From Methylocella silvestris BL2 (GTDB lineage Bacteria > Pseudomonadota > Alphaproteobacteria > Rhizobiales > Beijerinckiaceae), in contig NC_011666.1 in the NCBI RefSeq assembly GCF_000021745.1, positions 310,001-374,000 on the forward strand: DNA of 64,000 nucleotides, in the 5' to 3' direction. Under the pieces are notes generated by a model. It was not told the DNA's origin. It did no database searches and saw nothing but the letters and a program-made list of their open reading frames with translations. Numbering within the stretch: position 1 is the first letter of the stretch; the number at the start of each line of letters is the position of its first letter. A program made the position numbers and the translations under genes. Positions 26,656-35,060 of the stretch are shown here, piece after piece.

Positions 26656-28176
26656 ATGGACGCGACAGGCGCTTGCATCATCATAGGCGGCGGCCTTGCC
26701 GGACTTTCGGCGGCGCTCGCGCTCGCGCCGGCCCCGGTGATTCTTGTCAGCAAGGCGCGGCTCGGGACGGAAGCCTCGAGCGTGCTGGCGCAGGGCGGCG
26801 TCGCCGCCAGCGTCGGCCCTGACGACGATCTCGCCTTGCATCTTGCCGATACGCTGAAGGCAGGCGACGGGCTTTGCGACGCAGTGGCGGCAAAGGCCAT
26901 TCTCGCTGCTGCGCCGGCGGCGATCGAAAATCTCGTAAAGCTTGGCGCGCCCTTCGACCGCGACGCGGAGGGACGCCTGATGCTCGGCCTCGAGGCCGCC
27001 CATTCGCGCCGGCGCATCGTCCACGCCGGCGGCGACGGCAGCGGCCGCGAAATCATGCGCGCAATGATCGCCCGCGCGCGCAACACGCCCTCGATCACCT
27101 TCCTCGAAGGAGTCGAAGCGCATCGCCTCATTATCGAGGACGGCGCCGTCGCCGGCCTTGTTGCGGAAGCCGAGGGCGAGCCGTTGCTGATCGCCTGCAA
27201 CCACGTCGTGATCGCGACGGGCGGCGTCGGCGGGCTTTATCTGCACGGCACGAATCCGGCGGGTTCGTTCGGCTCGGGGCTCGCGCTGGCGGCCCGCGCC
27301 GGGGCGGAGATGGCTGACCTCGAATTCGTGCAGTTTCACCCGACCGCGCTCGACAGCGATGATTTTCCACTAAAGCTTATCAGCGAAACCGTGCGCGGCG
27401 AAGGCGCCATCCTCGTTGATGAGCGCGGCCACAGATTCATGGCGCAGACGCCGGGCAAAGAACTGGCCCCGCGCGATATCGTCGCCCGGGCCGTGTTCGC
27501 GCAGCTCGCGGCGGGCCATCGCGTCTTCCTCGACGCGCGCGAAGCCGTCGGCTCCCATTTCGCGGAAAAATTTCCCGCGATCACCGGCTTTTGCCATGCT
27601 GTTGGCATAGATCCCGCGACACAGCCGATCCCGATCCGCCCGGCGGCGCATTATCACATGGGGGGCATCAAGGTGGACCTTGCCGGCCGCAGCTCCATTG
27701 AAGGGCTTTGGGCCTGCGGGGAGGCCGCATGCACGGGACTGCATGGAGCGAACCGGCTCGCCAGCAATTCGCTGCTCGAAGCCATTGTGTGCGGCGGTTT
27801 TGTCGCCGAGAGCGTCGCGGCGGCGAGCCCGACGCGCCGGCGTAAGCTGTCGGGTGAGGCGGCGCAGATTGTCCCCCAAAATCCGGCGCCTGTGCGGAAA
27901 ATCATGTCGCGTGCAGTCGGCGTGTTGCGCGAGCGCGACGGATTGCGGCAGGCCGCCGGCGCTCTGCTTGCCCTGTCGCGCACGGACGCGACCGCGAGCG
28001 ATGCGGCGAGCGTCGGTCTGATGATTGCCGTCGCGGCGCTGAAGCGGCAGGAAAGCCGCGGCGCCCATGCCCGCACGGATTATCCCGGTCTTGCGGCGGC
28101 GCCCCGCCGAACCACGCTACGGCTTGACGAAGCGGTGCGGGCGGCCGAGGAATTCCTTCCCGAAATGGCCGACTGA
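26656..28176 (+). CDS. nadB: L-aspartate oxidase
   Basis: NadB oxidises L-aspartate to iminoaspartate with FAD, feeding NadA. The FAD-binding GxGxxG-type motif CIIIGGGLAGLSAALAL is at the N-terminus. HSRRRIVHAGGDGSG, the active-site region (EFVQFHPTAL, then VRGEGAILVDERGHRFM) and GEAACTGLHGANRLASNSL are all present. ATG 26656 is preferred, with AGGTG 8 bases upstream, over ATG 26638, which has no ribosome site. About 506 residues. Middle gene of the operon. Confidence 0.96.
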   Translation: MDATGACIIIGGGLAGLSAALALAPAPVILVSKARLGTEASSVLAQGGVAASVGPDDDLALHLADTLKAGDGLCDAVAAKAILAAAPAAIENLVKLGAPFDRDAEGRLMLGLEAAHSRRRIVHAGGDGSGREIMRAMIARARNTPSITFLEGVEAHRLIIEDGAVAGLVAEAEGEPLLIACNHVVIATGGVGGLYLHGTNPAGSFGSGLALAARAGAEMADLEFVQFHPTALDSDDFPLKLISETVRGEGAILVDERGHRFMAQTPGKELAPRDIVARAVFAQLAAGHRVFLDAREAVGSHFAEKFPAITGFCHAVGIDPATQPIPIRPAAHYHMGGIKVDLAGRSSIEGLWACGEAACTGLHGANRLASNSLLEAIVCGGFVAESVAAASPTRRRKLSGEAAQIVPQNPAPVRKIMSRAVGVLRERDGLRQAAGALLALSRTDATASDAASVGLMIAVAALKRQESRGAHARTDYPGLAAAPRRTTLRLDEAVRAAEEFLPEMAD

Positions 28177-28214
28177 AATTCGTCCAGGACATGGTGTGAG
28201 ATGAGCCCCGCGCG

Positions 28215-29063
28215 ATGCTAGCGCCGCTGCCAAGATTGCTGACCGAGCCGCTGGTTCGCGGCGCGCTGCTGGAAGATCTTGGCCGGGCGGGCGATGTCAC
28301 CTCCGACGCCATCGCTCCGGCCAGCCTCAACATGCGCGCGGTTCTCGCCGCCCGGCAGCCGGGAGTGGTGGCTGGCCTCGACCTTGCGCGGCTGGCTTTC
28401 GAACTGATCGATCCGCGCATCTTTGTCCGCATCGAGCGTCCGGACGGCGCAGCCGTCGCGGCGGGCGATCGGATCGCTGTCATCACCGGACCCGCGCGGG
28501 GCGTTCTGACAGCCGAGCGGACGGCCCTGAACTTTCTTTCCCATCTCAGCGGCGTTGCGACCGCAACCGCCACGCTGGTCGCGGCGGTCAAAGGGTATAA
28601 GGCCAAGATCGTCTGCACGCGGAAAACCACGCCCGGCCTGAGGGCGGTCGAGAAATATGCCGTGCGCGCCGGCGGTGGCTCGAACCATCGGTTCGGCCTC
28701 GACGACGCTCTGCTGATCAAGGACAATCATGTCGCCATCGCCGGCGGCGTCGCCGAGGCGTTGCGGCGCGCGAAAGCCGCAGCCGGCCATCTCGTCAAGA
28801 TCGAGCTTGAGGTCGATACGCTGCAACAGCTGGTGGAGGCGATGGAGCAGGGGGTCGACGTCGTCCTGCTCGACAATATGACTCCCGACATGCTGACAGA
28901 GGCTGTCAGGATCGTCGCGGGGAGGGCCGTTACAGAAGCGTCTGGGAGGATAACGGCAGCGTCGGCCCCCGCCGTCGCGGCGTCCGGGGTCGATGTCATT
29001 TCGGTGGGCTGGCTAACGCATAGCGCGCCAATCCTCGACATCGGGCTCGATTTCGAGCCCTGA
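28215..29063 (+). CDS. nadC: Nicotinate-nucleotide pyrophosphorylase (carboxylating)
   Basis: NadC converts quinolinate and PRPP to nicotinate mononucleotide with CO2 release. 282 residues. Motifs are LLEDLGRAGDVTSDAI, ERTALNFLSHLSGVAT, VCTRKTTPGLRAVEKYAVRAGG (quinolinate/PRPP site), IEVD-like IELEVDTLQQ and DVVLLDNMTPD. ATG 28215 sits 39 bases after nadB. Third gene of nadABC; convergent with the small exported protein gene. Confidence 0.97.
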   Translation: MLAPLPRLLTEPLVRGALLEDLGRAGDVTSDAIAPASLNMRAVLAARQPGVVAGLDLARLAFELIDPRIFVRIERPDGAAVAAGDRIAVITGPARGVLTAERTALNFLSHLSGVATATATLVAAVKGYKAKIVCTRKTTPGLRAVEKYAVRAGGGSNHRFGLDDALLIKDNHVAIAGGVAEALRRAKAAAGHLVKIELEVDTLQQLVEAMEQGVDVVLLDNMTPDMLTEAVRIVAGRAVTEASGRITAASAPAVAASGVDVISVGWLTHSAPILDIGLDFEP

Positions 29064-29083
29064 GCCGAAGCGCCGCCTGATGG

Positions 29084-29329
29084 TTACTGCGCGGGTTCCA
29101 GCTCGAAATCGATCGGGGCGAATTCGTCGAAGGGGGTCAGCGTGTCGGCGGGCGCCGGCGCGAAAGCGCTACGGCCTTCCTGAACCGTCTCGATCGGCGT
29201 CACGCCAAGCATCGGCTGGCTATATTGGACGTCGGCGATAAGGAGCGGAAATTCAATCTGGGCCGAGGCCGCGCCGGCTGTCAGAGCAAGGGCGCTAAAA
29301 GCGACCGCGGCGAAAAGACCTTTTTTCAT
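29084..29329 (-). CDS. Small exported protein, unknown
   Basis: 81 residues from ATG 29329, with GGAG 6 bases upstream; an earlier in-frame start at 29380 would bury the signal peptide. MKKGLFAAVAFSALALTAGA followed by ASA is a standard Sec signal peptide. The mature part of about 57 residues is acidic (DTLTPFDEFAPIDFELEPAQ at the end) and resembles no family I know. No Cys is present. It stands alone between nadC and the chromate genes. Confidence 0.65.
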   Translation of the reverse strand: MKKGLFAAVAFSALALTAGAASAQIEFPLLIADVQYSQPMLGVTPIETVQEGRSAFAPAPADTLTPFDEFAPIDFELEPAQ

Positions 29330-29567
29330 GGCGTTCTCCAGAGTGAAACATGGCGCTAGCTCTACAATGCCGGCGGACATGAAAGGTTCCCCGCTTTCCG
29401 GCGAAACCGGGGAAAATCCCGTGTGTTCGCGCCGCCATCAAAAGCAAGAGTCATTGACGCCAAAGGAGCGGCCGTGGTTAGTTGCCGCCATGGGGTTGAT
29501 CGCGATTACCCCGTGAGGCGCCAGCCCAAAGATCGCGTCCATGATCCCTTAAAAGGGTTGGACGCTG

Positions 29568-30386
29568 ATGCCCTCAAATACAGAAATTACCCCCTCGCAG
29601 CTAACTCGGCTCGTCGGTTTGTCGACCGCGCCGACCATCGTCGATCTCCGCACGGAGGAGGAGTTCGCCTCCGACCCCCGCCTGCTGCCGGCTTCCCGCC
29701 GCCGCGACGCGCGGATGGTCGAAATCCTTGCCAAAGAACTGATTGGCCGCGACGTCGTCGTGCTCTGTCAGCGCGGATCTGATCCGAGCCAGGGGGCCGC
29801 CGCCTGGCTGCGTCAGGCCGGCGTCAAGGCCGAAACGCTGGAAGGCGGTTTTGACGCCTGGCGCACGGGAGGCGGCCTGCTTGTCAAAACCGCCAAGCTG
29901 CCGCCGGCCGACGCCGCCGGGCGAACGCTTTGGGTGACGCGCGCGCGGCCGAAGGTCGACCGCATCGCCTGCCCCTGGCTGATTCGCCGCTTTGTCGATC
30001 CGGCCGCCGTTTTTCTCTTTGTTGCGGCCTCCGAGGTCGGCGCCGTGGCAGAACGCTTCAACGGCGCGGCTTTCGACATCGACAATGTGTTCTGGAGCCA
30101 TCGCGGCGAGCGATGCGCCTTCGATACGATGATCGAGGAATTCGGCCTGAAATCTGAGCCGCTCGCGCGGCTGGCGACGATCGTGCGGGCGGCCGATACC
30201 GCTCGGCTCGATCTCGCGCCGGAAGCGCCGGGCTTTCTCGCCGCCTCGCTCGGACTGTCGCGCATGTTCCGCGACGATCTCGAGCAGCTCGAGGCGGGAC
30301 TGCTTCTCTATGACGCCTTCTATCGCTGGTCGCGCGACGCCACCGACGAGACGCATAACTGGCCGCCCGGCCGGAAAATGGCGTGA
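29568..30386 (+). CDS. Rhodanese-ChrB fusion protein (chromate resistance)
   Basis: 272 residues. Residues 1-105 form a rhodanese domain (TIVDLRTEEEFASDPRLLPA; active-site loop with Cys in VVVLCQRGSDPSQG; LEGGFDAWRTGG). Residues 120-272 are the ChrB C-terminal domain (LWVTRARPKVDRIACPWLIRR, then FDIDNVFWSHRGERCAFDTM). ChrB-type proteins sense chromate or assist resistance with ChrA. The chrA start follows directly with 11 bases between. The usual N-terminal ChrB regulatory domain is replaced by the rhodanese. Confidence 0.88.
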   Translation: MPSNTEITPSQLTRLVGLSTAPTIVDLRTEEEFASDPRLLPASRRRDARMVEILAKELIGRDVVVLCQRGSDPSQGAAAWLRQAGVKAETLEGGFDAWRTGGGLLVKTAKLPPADAAGRTLWVTRARPKVDRIACPWLIRRFVDPAAVFLFVAASEVGAVAERFNGAAFDIDNVFWSHRGERCAFDTMIEEFGLKSEPLARLATIVRAADTARLDLAPEAPGFLAASLGLSRMFRDDLEQLEAGLLLYDAFYRWSRDATDETHNWPPGRKMA

Positions 30387-30397
30387 GGGAGGCGAGC

Positions 30398-31801
30398 ATG
30401 TCCGTCAATTTCAGGCCGCAGGAAACGATGGCTCCGCCCGCGCCTCCGACGTTTGCGGAGGCCGCGAGGGTCTGGGCCAAAATCGGCCTGCTGAGCTTCG
30501 GCGGCCCGGCCGGCCAGATCGCCTTGATGCATAAGGAGCTTGTCGAAGAGCGCCGCTGGATTGGCGAGCAGCGCTTTCTGCATGCTCTCAACTATTGCAT
30601 GGTGTTGCCGGGTCCCGAGGCGCAGCAGCTTGCTGTCTACATCGGCTGGCTGATGCATCGCGCGCCCGGCGGCCTCGTCGCCGGCGTGTTGTTTGTTCTG
30701 CCCGGCGCTGTTGTGATGCTCGCCCTTAGCATCATCTACGCGCTCACTCGCACCGCCCCTGTGGTCGATGCGCTCTTTTTCGGCGTGAAGGCGGCGGTGC
30801 TTGCCGTTGTCGTCGAGGCTATGCTGCGAATCGCCCGCCGTGCGCTGAAGAATCGGGCGATGGTCGCGATCGCCGCCGCCGCCTTTCTCGGTCTCTATGT
30901 GTTTCATATTCCGTTCCCGCTGATCATTTTGGCCGCCGGCGCCCTGGGCTGGATTGGCGCCCGTTACGCTCCCGAGCTCTTCATCGCCCGCGGACATGGT
31001 TCGGCGGGTTCGGCGCCAGATCTCAAGGGGGTCGTCGACGGCATGTTTGAGCGCGGCGAGATGGCTCACACGGAGCCTTCGCTCGCGCGCGCTTTGCGCG
31101 TACTCGCCGTCTGGCTGCCGATCTGGCTTGGTCCGGTCGCAGCGCTCTGGATTCTCACTGGATGGTCCAGCGTCTGGACGCAGATCGGCGCCTTTTTCAG
31201 CTCGATGGCGGTCGTGACCTTCGGCGGCGCCTATGCGGTTCTGGCCTATGTGGCGCAAGCGGCGGTCGTCGCCTTCGGCTGGCTTGCGCCTGGCGAAATG
31301 GTCGACGGCCTCGGTCTCGCCGAGACGACGCCGGGGCCGCTGGTGATGGTGCTGCAATTTGTCGGCTTCCTCGCCGCCTATCGCGCGCCGGGCGCGCTGA
31401 CCCCTCTGCTCGCTGGGGCCCTTGGCGCGCTGCTCACCAGCTGGGTGACGTTCGCGCCATGCTTTCTCTGGATCTTTCTCGGCGGCCCCTACATCGAAGC
31501 GCTGCGCGACAATAAGGGGATCTCCGCCGCCCTGTCGGCCATCACGGCGGCCGTCGTTGGCGTGATCATGAATCTTGCGTTGTGGTTTGCCTTGCACGTC
31601 ATCTTTCGTGAGGCGTGGCGCTTCGATTTTCTCGGGATCAGTCCCGACCTGCCGGTGATCGCTTCGATCGATTGGCGCGCCGCGCTTCTGTCCATGGCGG
31701 CGCTGGTCGCGATGTTGCGATTCAAGATTGGCATGGCGCCGACGCTCCTCGCCTGCGCGGCCGGCGGCGCCGTGCTTTTGAAGCTGACGGCGGCGGGCTG
31801 A
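30398..31801 (+). CDS. chrA: Chromate transporter ChrA
   Basis: ChrA-type inner-membrane proteins export chromate. 467 residues from ATG 30398, which has GGAGG 6 bases upstream; a GTG at 30383 is rejected. It has two homologous CHR halves. The first contains IGLLSFGGPAGQIALMHKEL and FLHALNYCMVLPGPEAQQL. The second contains FFSSMAVVTFGGAYAVLAYV and GLGLAETTPGPLVMVLQFVG. About ten to twelve transmembrane helices. Same transcript as the rhodanese-ChrB gene; convergent with doxX (5-base gap). Confidence 0.94.
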   Translation: MSVNFRPQETMAPPAPPTFAEAARVWAKIGLLSFGGPAGQIALMHKELVEERRWIGEQRFLHALNYCMVLPGPEAQQLAVYIGWLMHRAPGGLVAGVLFVLPGAVVMLALSIIYALTRTAPVVDALFFGVKAAVLAVVVEAMLRIARRALKNRAMVAIAAAAFLGLYVFHIPFPLIILAAGALGWIGARYAPELFIARGHGSAGSAPDLKGVVDGMFERGEMAHTEPSLARALRVLAVWLPIWLGPVAALWILTGWSSVWTQIGAFFSSMAVVTFGGAYAVLAYVAQAAVVAFGWLAPGEMVDGLGLAETTPGPLVMVLQFVGFLAAYRAPGALTPLLAGALGALLTSWVTFAPCFLWIFLGGPYIEALRDNKGISAALSAITAAVVGVIMNLALWFALHVIFREAWRFDFLGISPDLPVIASIDWRAALLSMAALVAMLRFKIGMAPTLLACAAGGAVLLKLTAAG

Positions 31802-31806
31802 TCTTT

Positions 31807-32280
31807 CTATTTGGCCCCGTAGCGCCGGGCGATCAGATGATCCAGCGAAAAAACGCCCGGGCCGCGGGCGATGACCACAAGAAAGCATGTCGCCCACACG
31901 CCATGTGTCGGCCATGCGTCGGGGTAGACGAAGATTTCAATGACAAGCGTCATTCCAAGCAAAGCGAGCGCGGCGAAGCGCGAAGCGAGGCCGACGACGA
32001 GCAGGAACGGAAAGAAATGCTCCGCGAAGGCCGAAAGATGCGCCGCGATCGACGGATCGATCAGGGGCAGCCTGTATTCGTCGCGGAATAAATCGACGGC
32101 GCTGTCGCTAAGATGCCAGCCATCGACCTTGGTCTCGCCGGACATCCAGAACACGGCGGCGGGAAACACGCGCGCGCAGAGCGAAAGGAAGGATTGCGGA
32201 ATTCGGTTGAGAAGGTCGATGAAGATTTGGATCGCCCGCACGGGGACGGCCGGCTCGGAAATTCTATGCGTGATATCCAT
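31807..32280 (-). CDS. DoxX-family membrane protein, last gene of the bufferin operon
   Basis: 157 residues with four hydrophobic segments ([79 protein letters not shown]), the DoxX pattern. The ATG at 32280 lies inside the end of the DUF2063 gene (17-base overlap), so the two are coupled. DoxX proteins are frequent last partners of DUF2282/DUF692/DUF2063 operons. The biochemical role there is not known; a redox or quinone-linked function is guessed. Confidence 0.88.
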   Translation of the reverse strand: MDITHRISEPAVPVRAIQIFIDLLNRIPQSFLSLCARVFPAAVFWMSGETKVDGWHLSDSAVDLFRDEYRLPLIDPSIAAHLSAFAEHFFPFLLVVGLASRFAALALLGMTLVIEIFVYPDAWPTHGVWATCFLVVIARGPGVFSLDHLIARRYGAK

Positions 32281-33067
32281 GAATTGTCTCCATCCGTTTG
32301 GCGCCGTCCGCTGAGACGACGAGCCCGCCGCCGATCAGACTGGCGATCATGAGAGTGAGGTCGAAATCTTTCGCGCGAGCGGCGGCGCTATTGGCGGCCT
32401 CACCGAAACTCATGCCGCGCCCTAAAGCTTCGAGGAACGCCGCTGCGCCAGGCGGAGCGCGGCGGACCTCGACTTCAAGCCGCGGCCGCGCGATGAGGGC
32501 GGTTTCGCAGCGCCAATCCTCGATCGCCGTCAAAGGCGCTTCGCCGGTGCAGCTTGCCCAGATGGTGACGATCGGAAACGCCGATTCGACAATGTCCAGC
32601 GACGGATGCGGCGCGAGGCGCAGACGCGCGAGACTCTCGGGATCGAGCGCCGCGAGGGCTGACAATTCGAGCGGCTCGGCGTCGGCGGCGTGATAGGCTT
32701 GCGTGCGCGCGGCCTCGAGGCGCGCGATATCGGCAAGATAAACGATCTCGGCGGCCGGCTCGAAACTCGCGATGAAGCCCGGCAATTCGTCGCCATAGCG
32801 CATCATCAGCGGCGAACGCGGCGGCTGCGCCTTGATATAGAGACACGCCATGGCGCGAAAAAATTCATCTCCGACGAGACGGCGCGTCGCCGGGAAACGC
32901 GCCTCTAGCGCGCCGATCAAACTCACCGCGACATTGTTGCGATAGACAGCAAAGCGCTTCGATGCCGCCGGAGCGGCGTGAGCCGAAAGCGCAGCGGGCA
33001 GCGTGGCGAGCGGATCGCGCAACGCGGCGGCGAAATCGCCCGCAAGGCTAGACATGACGGACGTCAT
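32264..33067 (-). CDS. bufC: DUF2063 (BufC/HvfC-type) MNIO partner protein
   Basis: 267 residues. The N-terminal DUF2063 region shows [45 protein letters not shown] and [15 protein letters not shown]. The C-terminal half is a less conserved beta-rich domain. In bufferin-type RiPP clusters this protein is the partner that presents the precursor to the DUF692 enzyme. Its ATG overlaps the bufB stop (ATGA), indicating strict coupling. An internal ATG at 33055 is possible but less likely. Confidence 0.88.
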   Translation of the reverse strand: MTSVMSSLAGDFAAALRDPLATLPAALSAHAAPAASKRFAVYRNNVAVSLIGALEARFPATRRLVGDEFFRAMACLYIKAQPPRSPLMMRYGDELPGFIASFEPAAEIVYLADIARLEAARTQAYHAADAEPLELSALAALDPESLARLRLAPHPSLDIVESAFPIVTIWASCTGEAPLTAIEDWRCETALIARPRLEVEVRRAPPGAAAFLEALGRGMSFGEAANSAAARAKDFDLTLMIASLIGGGLVVSADGAKRMETIHGYHA

Positions 33068-33954
33068 AACGCTCTCCGGTCAAGTCGCCGCGCATAGCCG
33101 CGTTCGGCATGGCGAAGCCGGTCTTGCGCTTTCATCGCCTCGGCAAGCAGCACGGGCCAGTCCGGAACGTCATTGTCCCATTCGATCAGCGTCGGCAGAG
33201 GTCCGGTTTGTTCGATTGTCCACTCGAACAAGGAGACGACCTCGTCTGCCACCGTCGCCCCATGCGAATCGATGAGCAAAGGCGCGGCCGCCTCCTCGCT
33301 GGCGTCGAAAAATCCGGCAAGATGAATCTCGCCCACGCTGCGCAGCGGAAAGCTGGCGAGATAGCCGAGCGCCGACTCGCCGTGATTGCGCGCGCTGACA
33401 AATACATTGTTGAGATCAAGCAGCAGACCGCACCCCGTGCGCCGTGCGAGCTCGGCCAAAAATTCCGTTTCGGGAATGTCGCTTTGCGAAAAGCGGACGT
33501 AGGTCGCCGGATTTTCGATGAGGATGCGCCCACCCAGCGCGGTCTGCGTCTCGTCGACGTGGGCGGCGACGCCGGCGAGGGTTTCTTCCGTGTAGGGCAG
33601 GGGCAGCAAATCGTTAAAATACACGCCGCCATGCGATGACCAGGCAAGATGCTCTGAAAAGCTCTCCGGCTGATAGAGGGCGCAAAGCCGCCTCAAGCGG
33701 GAAAGGTGATCGCGATCGAGCGGCTCGGGCGAGCCGATCGAGAGACCCACCCCATGCAGCGAAAGCGCGTAGCGCTCGCGCAGGAAGCGCAGCTGTGCAT
33801 GGGGAACGCCCCCCGCGCCCATGTAGTTTTCGGCATGAACCTCGAAGAAGCCGAGCGGCTGCCGTTCTGCGGCGATCCCGTCGAAATGCTCCGGCTTGAA
33901 GCCGACGCCGGCGCGCGCCGGAAGAAGCGCAGGCGGGGCGGAAATGTAATTCAT
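33064..33954 (-). CDS. bufB: DUF692 / MNIO family peptide-modifying enzyme (BufB-type)
   Basis: 296 residues from ATG 33954 (GGAG 6 bases upstream; the frame extends further but unconvincingly). Multinuclear non-heme iron oxygenases of this family modify cysteines in RiPP precursors. The TIM-barrel fold and likely metal ligands are seen in [74 protein letters not shown] and LIEWDND. The substrate is presumably the DUF2282 peptide encoded just upstream. Confidence 0.92.
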   Translation of the reverse strand: MNYISAPPALLPARAGVGFKPEHFDGIAAERQPLGFFEVHAENYMGAGGVPHAQLRFLRERYALSLHGVGLSIGSPEPLDRDHLSRLRRLCALYQPESFSEHLAWSSHGGVYFNDLLPLPYTEETLAGVAAHVDETQTALGGRILIENPATYVRFSQSDIPETEFLAELARRTGCGLLLDLNNVFVSARNHGESALGYLASFPLRSVGEIHLAGFFDASEEAAAPLLIDSHGATVADEVVSLFEWTIEQTGPLPTLIEWDNDVPDWPVLLAEAMKAQDRLRHAERGYARRLDRRAL

Positions 33955-33972
33955 AGCGCGCTCCAAGCGATG

Positions 33973-33997
33973 CGGCGCGCGAAAACTCCGCGCGCCG
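33973..33997 (-). promoter_or_regulatory. Intercistronic hairpin between bufA and bufB
   Basis: A perfect 9-bp GC-only stem, CGGCGCGCG / CGCGCGCCG, with a 7-base loop. It begins 15 bases after the bufA stop on the minus strand, with no T-run. It could stabilise the upstream precursor mRNA or attenuate readthrough, so that peptide is made in excess of enzyme. Confidence 0.6.
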
Positions 33998-34011
33998 GTC
34001 AATCCCTCTTG

Positions 34012-34308
34012 TCAGGATTTGGTGGGAGCGAGCGAACCCGTTCCATGCGGCGTCTTGATAGTGTCGCAGGCGCCTTTGGCGACATATTTCCAGGCGCCGC
34101 CGTCATAATCGACCTTGGAGGTGCCGGCGCAGGAGGTTCCGGCGCCCGCCGCGCAATCATTGTGGCCTTTCAGCGAGATCCCGTAGCATTTGTCCTTGCC
34201 CGGCTGCGGCTCGACCGGGCCGGCCGAGGCCTGCGACGCAATAAGGGACAGAGCGGCGGCAAAAGCGCCGGCGAGAGCGGAAGCGGTCAAACTGGTGTTG
34301 GCGGACAT
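34012..34308 (-). CDS. bufA: DUF2282 bufferin-type RiPP precursor peptide
   Basis: 98 residues from ATG 34308 (AAGGA 7 bases upstream); the longer frame to 34368 runs into the promoter. Residues 1-29 are a Sec signal peptide ([20 protein letters not shown], then QASA). The mature part has four cysteines, at 41 ([11 protein letters not shown]), 52 (HNDCAAG), 60 ([14 protein letters not shown]) and 81 (GACDT), the DUF2282 spacing. Related bufferins are exported, Cys-modified by the DUF692 enzyme and bind copper. That this one does the same is inference from family and operon. Confidence 0.9.
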   Translation of the reverse strand: MSANTSLTASALAGAFAAALSLIASQASAGPVEPQPGKDKCYGISLKGHNDCAAGAGTSCAGTSKVDYDGGAWKYVAKGACDTIKTPHGTGSLAPTKS

Positions 34309-34369
34309 GTTCGTTTCCTTTATCGAGAGGGACTGCCCAGGCGAAGCATCTGCGCCTTGCGCCTTCATC

Positions 34370-34395
34370 TTCGCCTCTACGGCGCGGGGCGTTAC
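34370..34395 (-). promoter_or_regulatory. ECF (SigF-type) promoter of the bufferin operon
   Basis: On the minus strand GTAACG (34395-34390), 16 bases, then CGAA (34373-34370). The same box with the same spacing faces the sigma gene at 34453-34478. The leader to bufA ATG would be about 55 bases. It resembles the -35 GTAACC / -10 CGAA pattern I recall for Caulobacter SigF. Confidence 0.78.
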
Positions 34396-34452
34396 ACGGG
34401 ACGTCGCTTTTTTGGCGTTGACGAATTATTGACCGTTCTTTGACGCAGTCGT

Positions 34453-34478
34453 GTAACGCCAGCGGCGACGGCGGCGAA
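34453..34478 (+). promoter_or_regulatory. ECF (SigF-type) autoregulatory promoter of the sigma gene
   Basis: GTAACG (34453-34458), 16 bases, then CGAA (34475-34478), identical in both elements and spacing to the divergent bufA box. It leaves about 17 bases of leader to GTG 34503, so in-frame starts upstream (34440) cannot be used from this promoter. Confidence 0.78.
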
Positions 34479-34502
34479 GATCATCATGCGATTGGAGCGC
34501 GC

Positions 34503-35060
34503 GTGCGCGTCGAGGACCGCGAAAAGCAATGGCGCCTGCTCATGCTGTCGGCCAATGGGGGCGACGCCGCGGCCTATCGGAATTTGCTTGTCCAGCTGAC
34601 GCCGGCGCTGCGCGCCTTCGCGCGAAGGGGCGTCGCGCGCGCAGGCGCCGCGCTGACCGACGCTGAGGATATTGTGCAGGAGACCCTACTTGCGGTGCAT
34701 TTGAAGCGGCAGACCTGGGATGAACAGGCGCCGCTCAGTCCGTGGCTTTTCGCCATCGCTCGTCACAAGCTGATCGATGCGTTGCGGCGGCGCGGCCGGC
34801 GAATAGAGCTGTCGATCGACGATTTCGCCGAGTCTTTGCCGAGTGCCGACGCGGGATCCGACTCGATTGTATCCGACGTCAAGCGCCACCTCGAAGAGCT
34901 GCCGCCTGGCCAGCGCAAGGTGGTGAACTGCATCGCAGTCGAGGGCGTCTCGATCGACGAGGCGGCGAGCCGCCTGTCGATGAGCAATGGCGCCGTTCGC
35001 GTCGCTTTGCATCGGGGCCTTGCGGCCCTTGCGGCAAAATTCAGGAGTGTTGAATCATGA
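34503..35060 (+). CDS. ECF sigma factor, SigF-like (metal stress)
   Basis: 185 residues from GTG 34503, chosen because GGAG lies 5 bases upstream and the promoter box ends at 34478. Region 2 (YRNLLVQLTPALRAFARRGV, DAEDIVQETLLAVHLKR, PLSPWLFAIARHKLIDALRRR) and region 4 (HLEELPPGQRKVVNCIAVEG, EAASRLSMSNGAVRVALHRGL) are clear. The stop overlaps the DUF1109 anti-sigma start (ATGA). In Caulobacter the homologous SigF-NrsF pair controls a DUF2282/DUF692/DUF2063/doxX operon in response to heavy metals. The same gene set is next door here. Confidence 0.93.
   Translation: MRVEDREKQWRLLMLSANGGDAAAYRNLLVQLTPALRAFARRGVARAGAALTDAEDIVQETLLAVHLKRQTWDEQAPLSPWLFAIARHKLIDALRRRGRRIELSIDDFAESLPSADAGSDSIVSDVKRHLEELPPGQRKVVNCIAVEGVSIDEAASRLSMSNGAVRVALHRGLAALAAKFRSVES

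Noticed and set aside
34440-34502. Upstream TTG start for the ECF sigma gene
   Set aside because: The predicted promoter (34453-34478) lies inside this extension, and GTG 34503 has a proper ribosome site.
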